Assembly (NCBI RefSeq): GCF_014646515.1
Contig: NZ_BMNK01000004.1
Location: 52,719-116,718 of the forward strand
From: Nonomuraea glycinis
GTDB taxonomy: Bacteria > Actinomycetota > Actinomycetes > Streptosporangiales > Streptosporangiaceae
DNA: 64,000 nucleotides
Direction: 5' to 3'
Shown in pieces: positions 49,476 through 57,367 of the stretch. The position numbers and the translations under genes were made by a program. The notes below the pieces were generated by a model. It ran no database searches. It was given only the letters and a program-made list of their open reading frames with translations, and was not told where the DNA came from. Each line of letters begins with the position of its first letter. The stretch's first letter is position 1.

Positions 49476-50324
49476 TCACGCCCGGGGACGGACGACCGCC
49501 ACCGGGCACCTGGCGTGGTGCAGCACGGCGCGGCTGACCGAGCCGAGCAGCACCGAGGCCACGGCGCCATGCCCGTGCGATCCCACGACCAGCAGGTCCG
49601 CGCCCGCTGACGCCTCGGCGAGCGCCTCGGCCGGCGACGCGGGCCGTACGTCCTGGACGACCTTCACCTCCGGGTACGTGGCCTGGAACGCCGCCACCCG
49701 CTCGGCCACCGCCTGGTTCCGTGCCGTGCCGACCTCGTCCGGGTCGTAGGTGACCTCGGGCACGAAGGCGTGCACCGGCGCCTGCCAGGCGTGCAGGGCG
49801 CGCAGCGTGGCGCCGCGCACCTGGGCCTGCTCGAAGGCGTAGGCCAGCGCGGGCTCGCACTCGGGCGTGTCGTCGACGCCGACGACGACCTCCCCGCGCG
49901 GGGGCCGCCGCTCACCGTGCACGACCACCACGGGGCAGCGGACATGCCCGGCCACGTGCGTGCTGACCGAGCCGAGCAGCGCCCCGGCGAGCCCGCCGCG
50001 ACCACGGCTGCCGATGACGAGCTCAGTGGCCCGCTCTCCCTCCTGGCGCAGCACGCTCACCGCCGAGCCCTCGACGAGATCCGCGGTCACCTCGACGTCG
50101 GGCCGGCGCTCCCGCACCAGAGCCACCGCCTCGGCCAGGGCCTGCCGGCCCACCCGCCGCGGCCCGTCCTGCGACGCCTCCGCCGGGTTCTTCGAGATCT
50201 GGAACGGGCCCCGGTCCACGGCGTACACGATCCGCAGCGGCAGGTGCAGCCTGAACGCGTCATTGGCGGCCCACTCCACCGCCGCCCGCGAGGCCAGGGA
50301 GCCGTCGACACCCACGATGATCAT
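49476..50324 (-). CDS. Universal stress protein, two USP domains
   Basis: The 282-residue protein starts MIIVGVDGSLASRAAVEWAANDA after a full AAGGAGG. Domain 1 has VIGSRGRGGLAGALLGSVSTHVAGHVRCPVVVV; domain 2 has VVGVDDTPECEPALAYAFEQAQ and VVGSHGHGAVASVLLGSVSRAVLHHARCPVAVV. Both ATP motifs are intact. It is divergent from the HAD gene, with a DosR-like box between them. Confidence 0.95.
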   Translation of the reverse strand: MIIVGVDGSLASRAAVEWAANDAFRLHLPLRIVYAVDRGPFQISKNPAEASQDGPRRVGRQALAEAVALVRERRPDVEVTADLVEGSAVSVLRQEGERATELVIGSRGRGGLAGALLGSVSTHVAGHVRCPVVVVHGERRPPRGEVVVGVDDTPECEPALAYAFEQAQVRGATLRALHAWQAPVHAFVPEVTYDPDEVGTARNQAVAERVAAFQATYPEVKVVQDVRPASPAEALAEASAGADLLVVGSHGHGAVASVLLGSVSRAVLHHARCPVAVVRPRA

Positions 50325-50377
50325 GATGTCCTCCTTCTGTCGACTTCCATCGCATCGCGGCCCGCCGCCGTCGGGCA

Positions 50378-50391
50378 GGGCCAGAGGTCCC
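50378..50391. promoter_or_regulatory. DosR-like box between USP and HAD-GH65 genes
   Basis: GGGCCAGAGGTCCC matches the GGGACTWWAGTCCC core with changes confined to the inner positions. It lies 54 bases from the USP start and 58 from the HAD start. Confidence 0.6.
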
Positions 50392-50448
50392 GTCGAGCCT
50401 GGTCCAACGGCCATGGATGGCGCCGGATCGCACGGGTAGCGTCCTTGC

Positions 50449-51198
50449 ATGGCCGCCATCGATCTGTCCAGCCAGCGCGCCGTGGTGTTCGACACCGACG
50501 GCGTGGTCACCGACACGGCGCGGGTGCACGCGGCCGCCTGGAAGCACGTGTTCGACAGCTTCCTGCGCGGCCGTTCCGCGCCGTTCGACATCCGGGCCGA
50601 CTACCTGCGCTACGTGGACGGGCGGCCACGCCTGGACGGCGTGCGCACGTTCCTGGCCTCCCGGGGCATCTCCCTGCCGGAGGGCGGGCCGGACGACGAG
50701 CCGGACGCGCCGACCGTGCACGGCCTCGGCATGGCCAAGGACGCGCTGTTCGTCCAGCAGATCGCCGAGCACGGGGTGGCCGCCTTCCCCTCGACGGTCG
50801 CGCTGCTGCACGAACTGCGCCGCCGGGGCTGCCGCACCGCCGTGGTGTCGGCGAGCCGCCACTGCCACGCCGTCATCTCCTCCTCGGGGCTGATCCACCT
50901 GTTCGACGCGCTGGTCGACGGGAACGACGCGGCCCGGCTCGGCCTGCCGGGCAAGCCCGACCCGGCGCTGTTCGCGGAGGCCGCGCGCCGGCTGGGGCTG
51001 CCCGCCGACGAGGTGACGATCGTGGAGGACGCGCTGCCCGGCGTGGAGGCCGGCCGCCGGGGCGGATTCGGGTTCGTCGTGGGCGTGGACCGGTCCAGGA
51101 CGCAGGCGGCGGCGATGCGCGCCGCCGGGGCCGACGCCGTCGTCAGCGACCTGGCAGAGCTGTCCGTCACCGGCCGGGTGCCCGTGGGACCGCGATGA
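50449..51198 (+). CDS. HAD-family phosphatase, beta-phosphoglucomutase-like
   Basis: The 249-residue protein has the HAD nucleophile pair Asp15/Asp17 in VVFDTDGVVTDTARVH, a helical cap, VVSASRHCHAVI (motif II), GKPDPALFAEAARRLGL (motif III lysine) and VEDALPGVEAGRRGGFGFVVGV (motif IV). Its gene overlaps the GH65 phosphorylase gene by ATGA. Beta-phosphoglucomutase converts the beta-glucose-1-phosphate made by GH65 enzymes. Mycobacterial OtsB1 (Rv2006) fuses the same HAD and GH65 domains in the DosR regulon. Confidence 0.92.
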   Translation: MAAIDLSSQRAVVFDTDGVVTDTARVHAAAWKHVFDSFLRGRSAPFDIRADYLRYVDGRPRLDGVRTFLASRGISLPEGGPDDEPDAPTVHGLGMAKDALFVQQIAEHGVAAFPSTVALLHELRRRGCRTAVVSASRHCHAVISSSGLIHLFDALVDGNDAARLGLPGKPDPALFAEAARRLGLPADEVTIVEDALPGVEAGRRGGFGFVVGVDRSRTQAAAMRAAGADAVVSDLAELSVTGRVPVGPR

Positions 51199-54116
51199 AC
51201 GCCTGGACGCTGTCCTACGACGGCTTCGATCCCGGCGCCGAGCGGCTGCGGGAGGCGCTGTGCACGCTCGGCAACGGCCGGTTCGCCACCCGGGGGGCCA
51301 CCCCTGACGGGCTGACCCGCACCCCCGGCACCTACGCCGCCGGTTGCTACGACCGGCTGACCTCGCCGATCGCCGGCCGTACGGTGATCAACGAGGACCT
51401 CGTCAACCTGCCCGACTGGCTGCCGCTGACCTTCGCCACACCCGGCTGCGACTTCTTCCGTCCTGAGCGGCCCGGCCTGCTGGACTACCACCAGGAGCTC
51501 GACCTGTGCCACGGGGTGCTGCTGCGCACGCTGCGCCGGCGGGACGAGGCGGGCCGCGTCACCCGGGTCCGCCAGCGGCGGCTGGTGTCCATGGCCGACT
51601 CCCTGCTGGCGGCGCTGGAGACCACCTTCACCGCCGAGAACTGGTCGGGCCCGCTGCGGGTGCGCGCCGCCCTGCACGGCGACGTCGCCAACCGGGGCGT
51701 GGCCCGCTACCGCGACCTGCGCGGCGACCACCTGACCGGGCACGCCACCGGCTCCCGCGACGACCTCACCTGGCTCACCGCCGTGACCCGCTCCTCGCGG
51801 ATCACCGTCGCGCTGGCGGCCCGCCTGGACGCGCCGGCGCGGCCGGAGGTGACCGCCGAACGGACCGCCGTCACCTCCGACCTGGTGCTCGATCTCGTCC
51901 AGGAGGAGCCCGCGACGGTGACGAAGGTGGTGGCGCTGGTCACCTCGCGCGACCACGCCATCCACGACCCGCGCTCCGCCGCCCTGCGTCAGGCGCGGCG
52001 GGCGCCCCGCTTCGAGGAACTGCTGGCCAGGCACGCCGCCGCGTGGGACGGACTGTGGCGGCGGGCCCGGATGGACTTCACCGACCCGGAGCTCGCCCGG
52101 ATCGTCCACCTGCACATCTTCCACCTGCTGCAGACGCTGTCGCCGCACACCGCCGACCTCGACGTCGGGGTGCCCGCCCGGGGACTGCACGGCGAGGCGT
52201 ACCGGGGGCACGTGTTCTGGGACGAGCTGTTCGTGCTGCCGTGGCTGAACCTGCGCTTCCCCGAGGTCTCCCTCGGCCCGCTGCGCTATCGGTGGCGGCG
52301 GCTGCCGGAGGCCAGGGCGGCCGCGCGCGCCGAGGGGTTCGACGGCGCGATGTTCCCCTGGCAGAGCGGCAGCGACGGCCGCGAGGAGACGCAGACCCTG
52401 CACCTCAACCCGGCTTCGGGCCGCTGGCTGCCGGACACCTCCCACCTGCAGCGGCACGTCGGCCTGGCCATCGCCTACAACGTGTGGCAGCACCGCCTGG
52501 CCACCGGCTCCTCCCCGCCGTGGTGCGTGGAGCTGCTGATCGACATCGCGCGGTTCTTCGCCTCGCTCGCCGTCCTCGACGAGCCTTCTGGACGGTACGA
52601 GATCCGCGGCGTCATGGGCCCCGACGAGTATCACACCGGCCGTCCCGGCGCCCCCTCCCCCGGCCTGGACAACAACGCCTACACCAACGTCATGACCGTG
52701 TGGCTGCTGATGCGCGCCCTGGAGCTTCGCCACCTGCCGATCGGCGTGTCCGAGCGGGAGGCCGAGCGCTGGGACGACATCACCCGGCGGATGCGGGTCG
52801 ACTTCCACGACGGCGTGATCAGCCAGTTCAGCGGCTACGCGGACCTGGCCGAGCTGGACTGGGCGCGGTACGAGGGGGTGCGCAGGCTGGACAGGGCTCT
52901 GGAGGCCGAGGGCGACGACGTCAACCGCTACAAGGCCGCCAAGCAGGCCGACACGCTGATGCTGTGCTACCTGCTGACCAGCGGGGAGCTGCGCGCGATC
53001 CTCGAGCGGCTCGGCTGTCCGGCCGGGCCGGACCTGATCCCGCGCACGATCCGCTACTACCTGGACCGGACCAGCCACGGCTCCACGCTCAGCGCCGTCG
53101 TGCACGCCCAGGTGCTGGCCGAGGCCGAGCACGAGGAGTCCGGCAAGCTGCTCGGCGAGGCGCTGATGAGCGACATCAGGGACGTGCAGGGCGGCACGAC
53201 GGAGGAGGGCATCCACCTCGGCGCCATGGCCGGCACGCTCGACCTGCTCCAACGCCGATACCTGGGGCTGGAGGCGCGTGGTGACGGCCTCTGGGCGGAG
53301 CCGATGCTGCCGGACCGCTGCGGGGGCGTGGCGCTGAACCTTCAGGTGCGCGGGGTACCGTACAAGATCGACGCGCGCGACGGCGAGATGCGCGTGAACG
53401 GCGAGACACTGATCCGTGGCGCAAGCCGCATCGTCACCTTTGAACGAGGGGGAATGAACATGACCGGCACCGGCGATCTCGGACGCCGCATCGCGCATCA
53501 CCGCGAGCGCCTCGGACTCACCCGCGAGCAGGTCGCCGAGCGGGCGGCCGTCACACCCGGGTACGTCGAATACCTGGAGGAGAGCACCGGCAGCCCGAGC
53601 ACCGACGCCATCGCCCGCCTGGCCGGCGCGCTGGAGACCACCGTCGACGAGCTGCTCGGCGGCGCCGCGGACCGTCCTCCGGGGCGCGGCCCCGCAGCGG
53701 CGGCGCCGGTGCTGGAGGAGCTCGACGAGAAGGAGTGCCTGCGGCTGATCGCGCCGGGCGGCATCGGGCGGGTGGCATTCAACGGCTCGCACGGCCCCAC
53801 GGTGCTGCCCGTCAACTACCAGGTGCACGAGGGCGCCATCCTGTTCCGCACGGCCGCGGGCGGCCCGATGGACCAGGACCTGCGCACCGGCATGCAAGGG
53901 GTGGAGATCAAGGTCGGCTTCGAGGTGGACCAGATCGACGAGGCGCACCGTGAGGGCTGGAGCGTCCTGGTCCAGGGGCCGGCGCACCACGTGTCGGAGG
54001 AGGAGACGGCCGCGCTGATCGGCGCGGACGTGAGCCCGTGGGCGGGCGGCGACCGCCGGCTCTATGTCCGCATCATCCCGTCGCAGATCACCGGCCGCCG
54101 CATCCACGGCCTGTGA
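51195..54116 (+). CDS. GH65 disaccharide phosphorylase read in frame into an XRE-PPOX protein
   Basis: Residues 1-755 form a GH65 enzyme: LREALCTLGNGRFATRGA, HVFWDELFVLPWLNLRFPE, the catalytic acid Glu478 in GVMGPDEYHTG, KAAKQADTLMLCYLL and the phosphate site RTSHGSTLSAVVHA, so a phosphorylase of a trehalose/maltose/kojibiose-type sugar. The frame does not stop: from residue 756 it continues as an XRE helix-turn-helix plus flavin-binding pyridoxamine-oxidase-like domain. No stop codon lies between (checked codon by codon 53400-53462). Either a 973-residue fusion or read-through plus internal initiation results. ATGA overlap with the HAD gene sets the start. Confidence 0.88.
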   Translation: MNAWTLSYDGFDPGAERLREALCTLGNGRFATRGATPDGLTRTPGTYAAGCYDRLTSPIAGRTVINEDLVNLPDWLPLTFATPGCDFFRPERPGLLDYHQELDLCHGVLLRTLRRRDEAGRVTRVRQRRLVSMADSLLAALETTFTAENWSGPLRVRAALHGDVANRGVARYRDLRGDHLTGHATGSRDDLTWLTAVTRSSRITVALAARLDAPARPEVTAERTAVTSDLVLDLVQEEPATVTKVVALVTSRDHAIHDPRSAALRQARRAPRFEELLARHAAAWDGLWRRARMDFTDPELARIVHLHIFHLLQTLSPHTADLDVGVPARGLHGEAYRGHVFWDELFVLPWLNLRFPEVSLGPLRYRWRRLPEARAAARAEGFDGAMFPWQSGSDGREETQTLHLNPASGRWLPDTSHLQRHVGLAIAYNVWQHRLATGSSPPWCVELLIDIARFFASLAVLDEPSGRYEIRGVMGPDEYHTGRPGAPSPGLDNNAYTNVMTVWLLMRALELRHLPIGVSEREAERWDDITRRMRVDFHDGVISQFSGYADLAELDWARYEGVRRLDRALEAEGDDVNRYKAAKQADTLMLCYLLTSGELRAILERLGCPAGPDLIPRTIRYYLDRTSHGSTLSAVVHAQVLAEAEHEESGKLLGEALMSDIRDVQGGTTEEGIHLGAMAGTLDLLQRRYLGLEARGDGLWAEPMLPDRCGGVALNLQVRGVPYKIDARDGEMRVNGETLIRGASRIVTFERGGMNMTGTGDLGRRIAHHRERLGLTREQVAERAAVTPGYVEYLEESTGSPSTDAIARLAGALETTVDELLGGAADRPPGRGPAAAAPVLEELDEKECLRLIAPGGIGRVAFNGSHGPTVLPVNYQVHEGAILFRTAAGGPMDQDLRTGMQGVEIKVGFEVDQIDEAHREGWSVLVQGPAHHVSEEETAALIGADVSPWAGGDRRLYVRIIPSQITGRRIHGL
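53460..54116 (+). CDS. Internal start: XRE-pyridoxamine 5'-phosphate oxidase-like protein
   Basis: From ATG 53460 the 218-residue module begins MTGTGDLGRRIAHHRERLGLTREQVAERAAVTPGYVEYLEES, a helix-turn-helix, followed by ECLRLIAPGGIGRVAFNGSHGPTVLPVNYQVHEGAILFRTA and VEIKVGFEVDQIDEAHREGWSVLVQGPAHHVS, the split-barrel flavin fold. GAGGGGGA is six bases before this ATG, so independent translation is likely. Proteins of this exact architecture exist as free-standing genes in actinomycetes. Listed separately although it shares the upstream frame. Confidence 0.7.
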   Translation: MTGTGDLGRRIAHHRERLGLTREQVAERAAVTPGYVEYLEESTGSPSTDAIARLAGALETTVDELLGGAADRPPGRGPAAAAPVLEELDEKECLRLIAPGGIGRVAFNGSHGPTVLPVNYQVHEGAILFRTAAGGPMDQDLRTGMQGVEIKVGFEVDQIDEAHREGWSVLVQGPAHHVSEEETAALIGADVSPWAGGDRRLYVRIIPSQITGRRIHGL

Positions 54117-54128
54117 CCCGTACGACCT

Positions 54129-54160
54129 GAAGCCGCCGACCGGCAACGGGCGGCGGCTTC
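54129..54160 (+). terminator. Hairpin terminator after the GH65/XRE-PPOX gene
   Basis: Perfect 10-base arms GAAGCCGCCG and CGGCGGCTTC enclose a 12-base loop, 12 bases after the stop. There is no U-run, as is common in high-GC actinomycetes. A 25-base direct repeat (gaccttgggcgcggcggctt) at 54166 and 54191 follows. Confidence 0.7.
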
Positions 54161-54249
54161 GCGCCGACCTTGGGCGCGGCGGCTTCGGCCGACCTTGGGC
54201 GCGGCGGCTTCGGCGCTGGTCTCGGTGGCTGCGTGGGGCCGGGCGGCGG

Positions 54250-55113
54250 TCAGGCGGGGTGGGGTGGTGAGGGCGGGTCGCCGCGCAGGGGGACGACGGC
54301 GACCGGGCAGTGCGCGCGGTGCAGGACCGCGTGGCTCACCGAGCCGAGCACGGCCGCGGCGAGCCCGCCGAGGCCGCGCGAGCCGAGCACGAGCAGGTCG
54401 GCGTCGCGGGAGGCGTCCGCCAGCGCCGGCGCGGGATGCCCGCGCACGACGGACCCGGCCACCTCGACCTCCGGGTACCGCTCCCGCCAGGGCAGCAGCC
54501 GCTCCTCCAGGTCGAGGTCCTCGGGCGGCAGCGGCCCGTAGCCGGCCGGATGGGGCGCGGTCCTCGGGTACGGCCTGCCGTAGACGGCGTGCAGCCGCGC
54601 GCCCCGCGCGCCCGCCTGCTCCAGCGCGTACGCGACGGCCGCGTCGGTGTCGCTGGAGCCGTCGAAGCCGACGACGACCTCGCCGTGGTTCACGTGCACC
54701 GGGCCGCGGACGATGACGAGCGGGCAGCGCGTGTGCCCGGCCAGGCCGAGCCCGGCGGAGCCCAGCACCAGCCCGGTGAACCCGCCCAGCCCTCTGCTGC
54801 CGATCACCACCGTGTCGGCGGTCTCGGACTCGGTCCGCAGCCGCTCGACCACCGCGCCGGTGACCATGGCGGTGGTCGTCCCCAGGCCGGGTGCGCGGGC
54901 GCGGGCCTGGTCCGCCGCGGCTTCGAGCAGCCGCTGGCACTGCTCGGTGTGGGATTCGTGCACGCCGCTGTGCGGGTGCTCGGCGACCCACGGCTGACGC
55001 ACGACCACCACGCGCAGGGCGAGCCGGCGCCTGGCGGCGTCGTCCACGGCCCAGTCGAGCGCCCCGGCCGCGGCCTTCGAACCGTCCACTCCCACGACCA
55101 CGAACCTGCTCAT
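54250..55113 (-). CDS. Universal stress protein, two USP domains
   Basis: The 287-residue protein starts MSRFVVVGVDGSKAAAGALDWAVDDA. Domain 1 has VIGSRGLGGFTGLVLGSAGLGLAGHTRCPLVIV; domain 2 has VVGFDGSSDTDAAVAYALEQAG and VLGSRGLGGLAAAVLGSVSHAVLHRAHCPVAVV. AGGGGTGA precedes ATG 55113. No DosR-like box lies in its own short leader, but it is 45 bases downstream of the truncated ATPase gene and probably shares that gene's promoter. Confidence 0.95.
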   Translation of the reverse strand: MSRFVVVGVDGSKAAAGALDWAVDDAARRRLALRVVVVRQPWVAEHPHSGVHESHTEQCQRLLEAAADQARARAPGLGTTTAMVTGAVVERLRTESETADTVVIGSRGLGGFTGLVLGSAGLGLAGHTRCPLVIVRGPVHVNHGEVVVGFDGSSDTDAAVAYALEQAGARGARLHAVYGRPYPRTAPHPAGYGPLPPEDLDLEERLLPWRERYPEVEVAGSVVRGHPAPALADASRDADLLVLGSRGLGGLAAAVLGSVSHAVLHRAHCPVAVVPLRGDPPSPPHPA

Positions 55114-55158
55114 CAAAGTCACCCCTAACACCCGACGACGTCCCCGCTCAACGGCGAT

Positions 55159-55500
55159 CTATGCCGCGATGAACGGCGCGTACGAGATCGCACAGGAACG
55201 GCGTGAGCGCAGTGAGCGTACGGCCTGCTCGGCCTTGACCTCCTGGCTCACGCCGATGACCACGTTGACGACCAGGATGGCCAGGATGGCCGCGCCCTCC
55301 GGCACCTCCCGCAGCACCACCAGCGTGACCAGCCCGGCGATCAGCAGCAGGATCGACAGCGGGTCGGCGAGCTGGCGGGCGACCCGGATCGGCACGGACG
55401 GCGGTCTCGGCTCCGGCAGCTCGTTGGGGCCGTGCTCGGCCGGCAGTCGCGCGGCTTCGGTGTCACTGATCCCGGCCGACACATGCGTCGTTACGTCCAT
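55159..55500 (-). pseudogene. Truncated P-type cation ATPase (CtpF-like N-terminus)
   Basis: The 113-codon frame encodes the cation-ATPase N-terminal domain (GISDTEAARLPAEHGPNELPEP) and the first two membrane segments (DPLSILLLIAGLVTLVVL, AAILAILVVNVVIGVSQEVKAEQAVRSL). Then, about residue 95, homology ends and a stop follows within 19 codons. The phosphorylation (DKTGT) and nucleotide domains, some 800 residues, are gone. CtpF belongs to the mycobacterial DosR regulon, and a DosR-like box remains 58 bases upstream. Confidence 0.85.
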
Positions 55501-55558
55501 GCCTCCACTTGATCGCCGGGGTGCCGCGCGGAGCGGGAGGCGCAGGACCCGGGTGGAT

Positions 55559-55572
55559 GGGATCTTCGGCCT
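55559..55572. promoter_or_regulatory. DosR-like box upstream of the ATPase remnant
   Basis: On the minus strand the site reads AGGCCGAAGATCCC, matching the DosR core at most outer positions. It is 58 bases from the ATPase ATG. The wider 55501-55694 gap also has a direct repeat GTCCGGTCAGCGGG at 55655 and 55689, and no gene. Confidence 0.5.
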
Positions 55573-55694
55573 TTCGCGGTGGCTGCGGCAGTACCTCAGC
55601 TCCTTCGTGCCCCGAGGACCCTCACCGCTACCGGGCTCGTCGCTGACGAGGAGGGTCCGGTCAGCGGGCCAGGCGCTTGTCGCGGAGAGTCCGG

Positions 55695-56177
55695 TCAGCG
55701 GGACCGGGCTGAGCCGACCGGCATGCGCTGACGGGCTGCGGGTGTCAGGGCGTCCACCACGACGACCGGGCAGGGCTGCCGGCGCAGGCAGGACAGCAAC
55801 ACCGCCCCCAGCCTGCCGTCCCCGGCCCGCTGCGCTGCCGAGCCGAGTACGAGCAGGTCGGCGCCGTGTGCCGCGTGGGGCAGCGCCGTCTCCGGCCTGC
55901 CGCGCACCAGCCGGGACTCCACCTGAAGGTCCGGCCCCGCCTCCCGCGCCAGCCCGGTCACCCGTTCCAGGACGGCCGTCGCGGACGACAGCTCGGAGGC
56001 CAGGTCATCGCGCGGCGAGTAGCGGGCGTACGGGGCCCTGGTCTCGGTACGGGTGCCCCACGCGTGCACGATGAGCAGCCGGCCCTGGTCGCGAACGGCC
56101 TCGTCCACGGCCCACAACAGCGCGGCGTCGGAGTCGGGGGTGCCGTCGGCGCCGACGACGATCTGGCGAAGTTCCAT
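55695..56177 (-). CDS. Universal stress protein, single USP domain
   Basis: The 160-residue protein has one UspA domain: MELRQIVVGADGTPDSDAALLWAVDEAV and the C-terminal LLVLGSAAQRAGDGRLGAVLLSCLRRQPCPVVVV. The ATP-binding G-2x-G-9x-G motif is degenerate (GSAAQRAGDGRLGAVL), so it may not bind ATP. GGAGG precedes ATG 56177. A perfect DosR-like palindrome is about 52 bases upstream. Confidence 0.92.
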   Translation of the reverse strand: MELRQIVVGADGTPDSDAALLWAVDEAVRDQGRLLIVHAWGTRTETRAPYARYSPRDDLASELSSATAVLERVTGLAREAGPDLQVESRLVRGRPETALPHAAHGADLLVLGSAAQRAGDGRLGAVLLSCLRRQPCPVVVVDALTPAARQRMPVGSARSR

Positions 56178-56228
56178 GCCCTCATCCTCCGGCGGCGAGG
56201 CCGGAGGATGCCAGGGCCGTTCCGCCCC

Positions 56229-56243
56229 AAGGTCTGGGACCTT
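56229..56243. promoter_or_regulatory. DosR-like box upstream of the single-domain USP gene
   Basis: AAGGTCTGGGACCTT is a perfect palindrome (AAGGTC/GACCTT around TGG) containing the DosR half-site GGGACCTT on both strands. Confidence 0.65.
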
Positions 56244-56341
56244 CGTCAGCATTCCGGGCGCGAACGTCCGCGCCCGCCCAGCGCGTGGGCGGCTCGTCGG
56301 TGCTGTCGGCAGGGTGAGCCGGGTGATGGCGGACGTGTGAT

Positions 56342-57199
56342 CTAGGGGGTTGCGGGCCCCTGATCGTCGCTGCGGCGGGGCCGTACCACCGCGACCGGGC
56401 AGGTCACGTGGTGCAGCACGCCGTGCCCGACGGAGCCGAGCACCGCCGAGGCGAAGCCGCCGAGCCCGCGCGAGCCCACCACGACCAGGTCGGCGGTCTC
56501 CGACGCCTTGATCAGCGCGGAGACCGGGTGGTCGCAGACCTGCTCGTCGGTGATCAGCAGGTCGGAGTGCTGCTCCCGCCACGAGATCACCCGCTGGCGT
56601 GCCGCGTCGATCTCCTCCTGCATGATCCGCTCCACCAGCCCGTCGTACGCCGCCGCGTACGGCGAGAAGGCCGGCATCTGCCAGCCGTGAACGACGTGCA
56701 GTTCGGTGTGGCGGGCGCGGGCCTGCTCGAGGGCGTAGCGCATGGCCGCGGCGGCGTGCTCGGAGCCGTCGTCGCCAACCACGATCCGGCCGTGTTCCGT
56801 CACGGAGGGGGCGCGCACGACGACGACCGGCCCGCGGGCGTGCCCGGCCACGGCCATGCCGACCGAGCCGACCACCATCCCGGCGAAGCCGCCGAGCCCT
56901 CTGCTGCCCAGCACCAGGCTGTCCGCCGTCTCCGACTCGGTGATCAGGGCCGTGGCCACGGTCCCCGGCAGGAGTGCGGTGGTCACCTCCACGCCGCCGC
57001 CCAGCCCGCGGGCCCGGTCGGCCGCCGCCTCAAGGGTGCCGACGCAGTATTCGTAACCGTCGCTTCCGGGCGGCCACTGCTCACAGACGTGCACGATCCT
57101 CAGGTCGCGCCCTCTGCGGCGGGCGTCGGCCACGGCCCACTCCACCGCCGCCGTCGCCGGCGCCGACCCGTCCACACCCACCACGATCTGTCCGGCCAT
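56342..57199 (-). CDS. Universal stress protein, two USP domains
   Basis: The 285-residue protein starts MAGQIVVGVDGSAPATAAVEWAVADA. Domain 1 has VLGSRGLGGFAGMVVGSVGMAVAGHARGPVVVV; domain 2 has IVVGDDGSEHAAAAMRYALEQAR and VVGSRGLGGFASAVLGSVGHGVLHHVTCPVAVV, both with intact nucleotide motifs. It is the last member of the island and has a DosR-like box at 57254. Confidence 0.95.
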   Translation of the reverse strand: MAGQIVVGVDGSAPATAAVEWAVADARRRGRDLRIVHVCEQWPPGSDGYEYCVGTLEAAADRARGLGGGVEVTTALLPGTVATALITESETADSLVLGSRGLGGFAGMVVGSVGMAVAGHARGPVVVVRAPSVTEHGRIVVGDDGSEHAAAAMRYALEQARARHTELHVVHGWQMPAFSPYAAAYDGLVERIMQEEIDAARQRVISWREQHSDLLITDEQVCDHPVSALIKASETADLVVVGSRGLGGFASAVLGSVGHGVLHHVTCPVAVVRPRRSDDQGPATP

Positions 57200-57253
57200 G
57201 TCCCCATCTCCTTCGCTTCCCTCCAGCTTCACCGCTGCCGGTGGGTCACGCCC

Positions 57254-57268
57254 GGGGCCGAAGTCCCC
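57254..57268. promoter_or_regulatory. DosR-like box upstream of the last USP gene
   Basis: GGGGCCGAAGTCCCC has perfect outer arms GGGG/CCCC and matches the DosR core GGGACTWWAGTCCC at outer positions. It is 55 bases before the USP ATG. A further minus-strand half-site TTGGGACCAATGG lies at 57282-57294. Confidence 0.65.
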
Positions 57269-57367
57269 GCCGCGGATGCCATTGGTCCCAACATCGGGTT
57301 CCGCGACCGGTCGCACCTGGCGTCGCCCTCGATTTCCTGCCAATGCCGTACCTCCTAGTGTGTCCGG

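Noticed and set aside
50610..54146. A 1178-codon open frame on the minus strand opposite the GH65 gene
   Set aside because: It is the antisense shadow of the high-GC GH65/PPOX frame; its composition is Gly/Arg/Val-rich low-complexity, with no recognisable domain or ribosome site.
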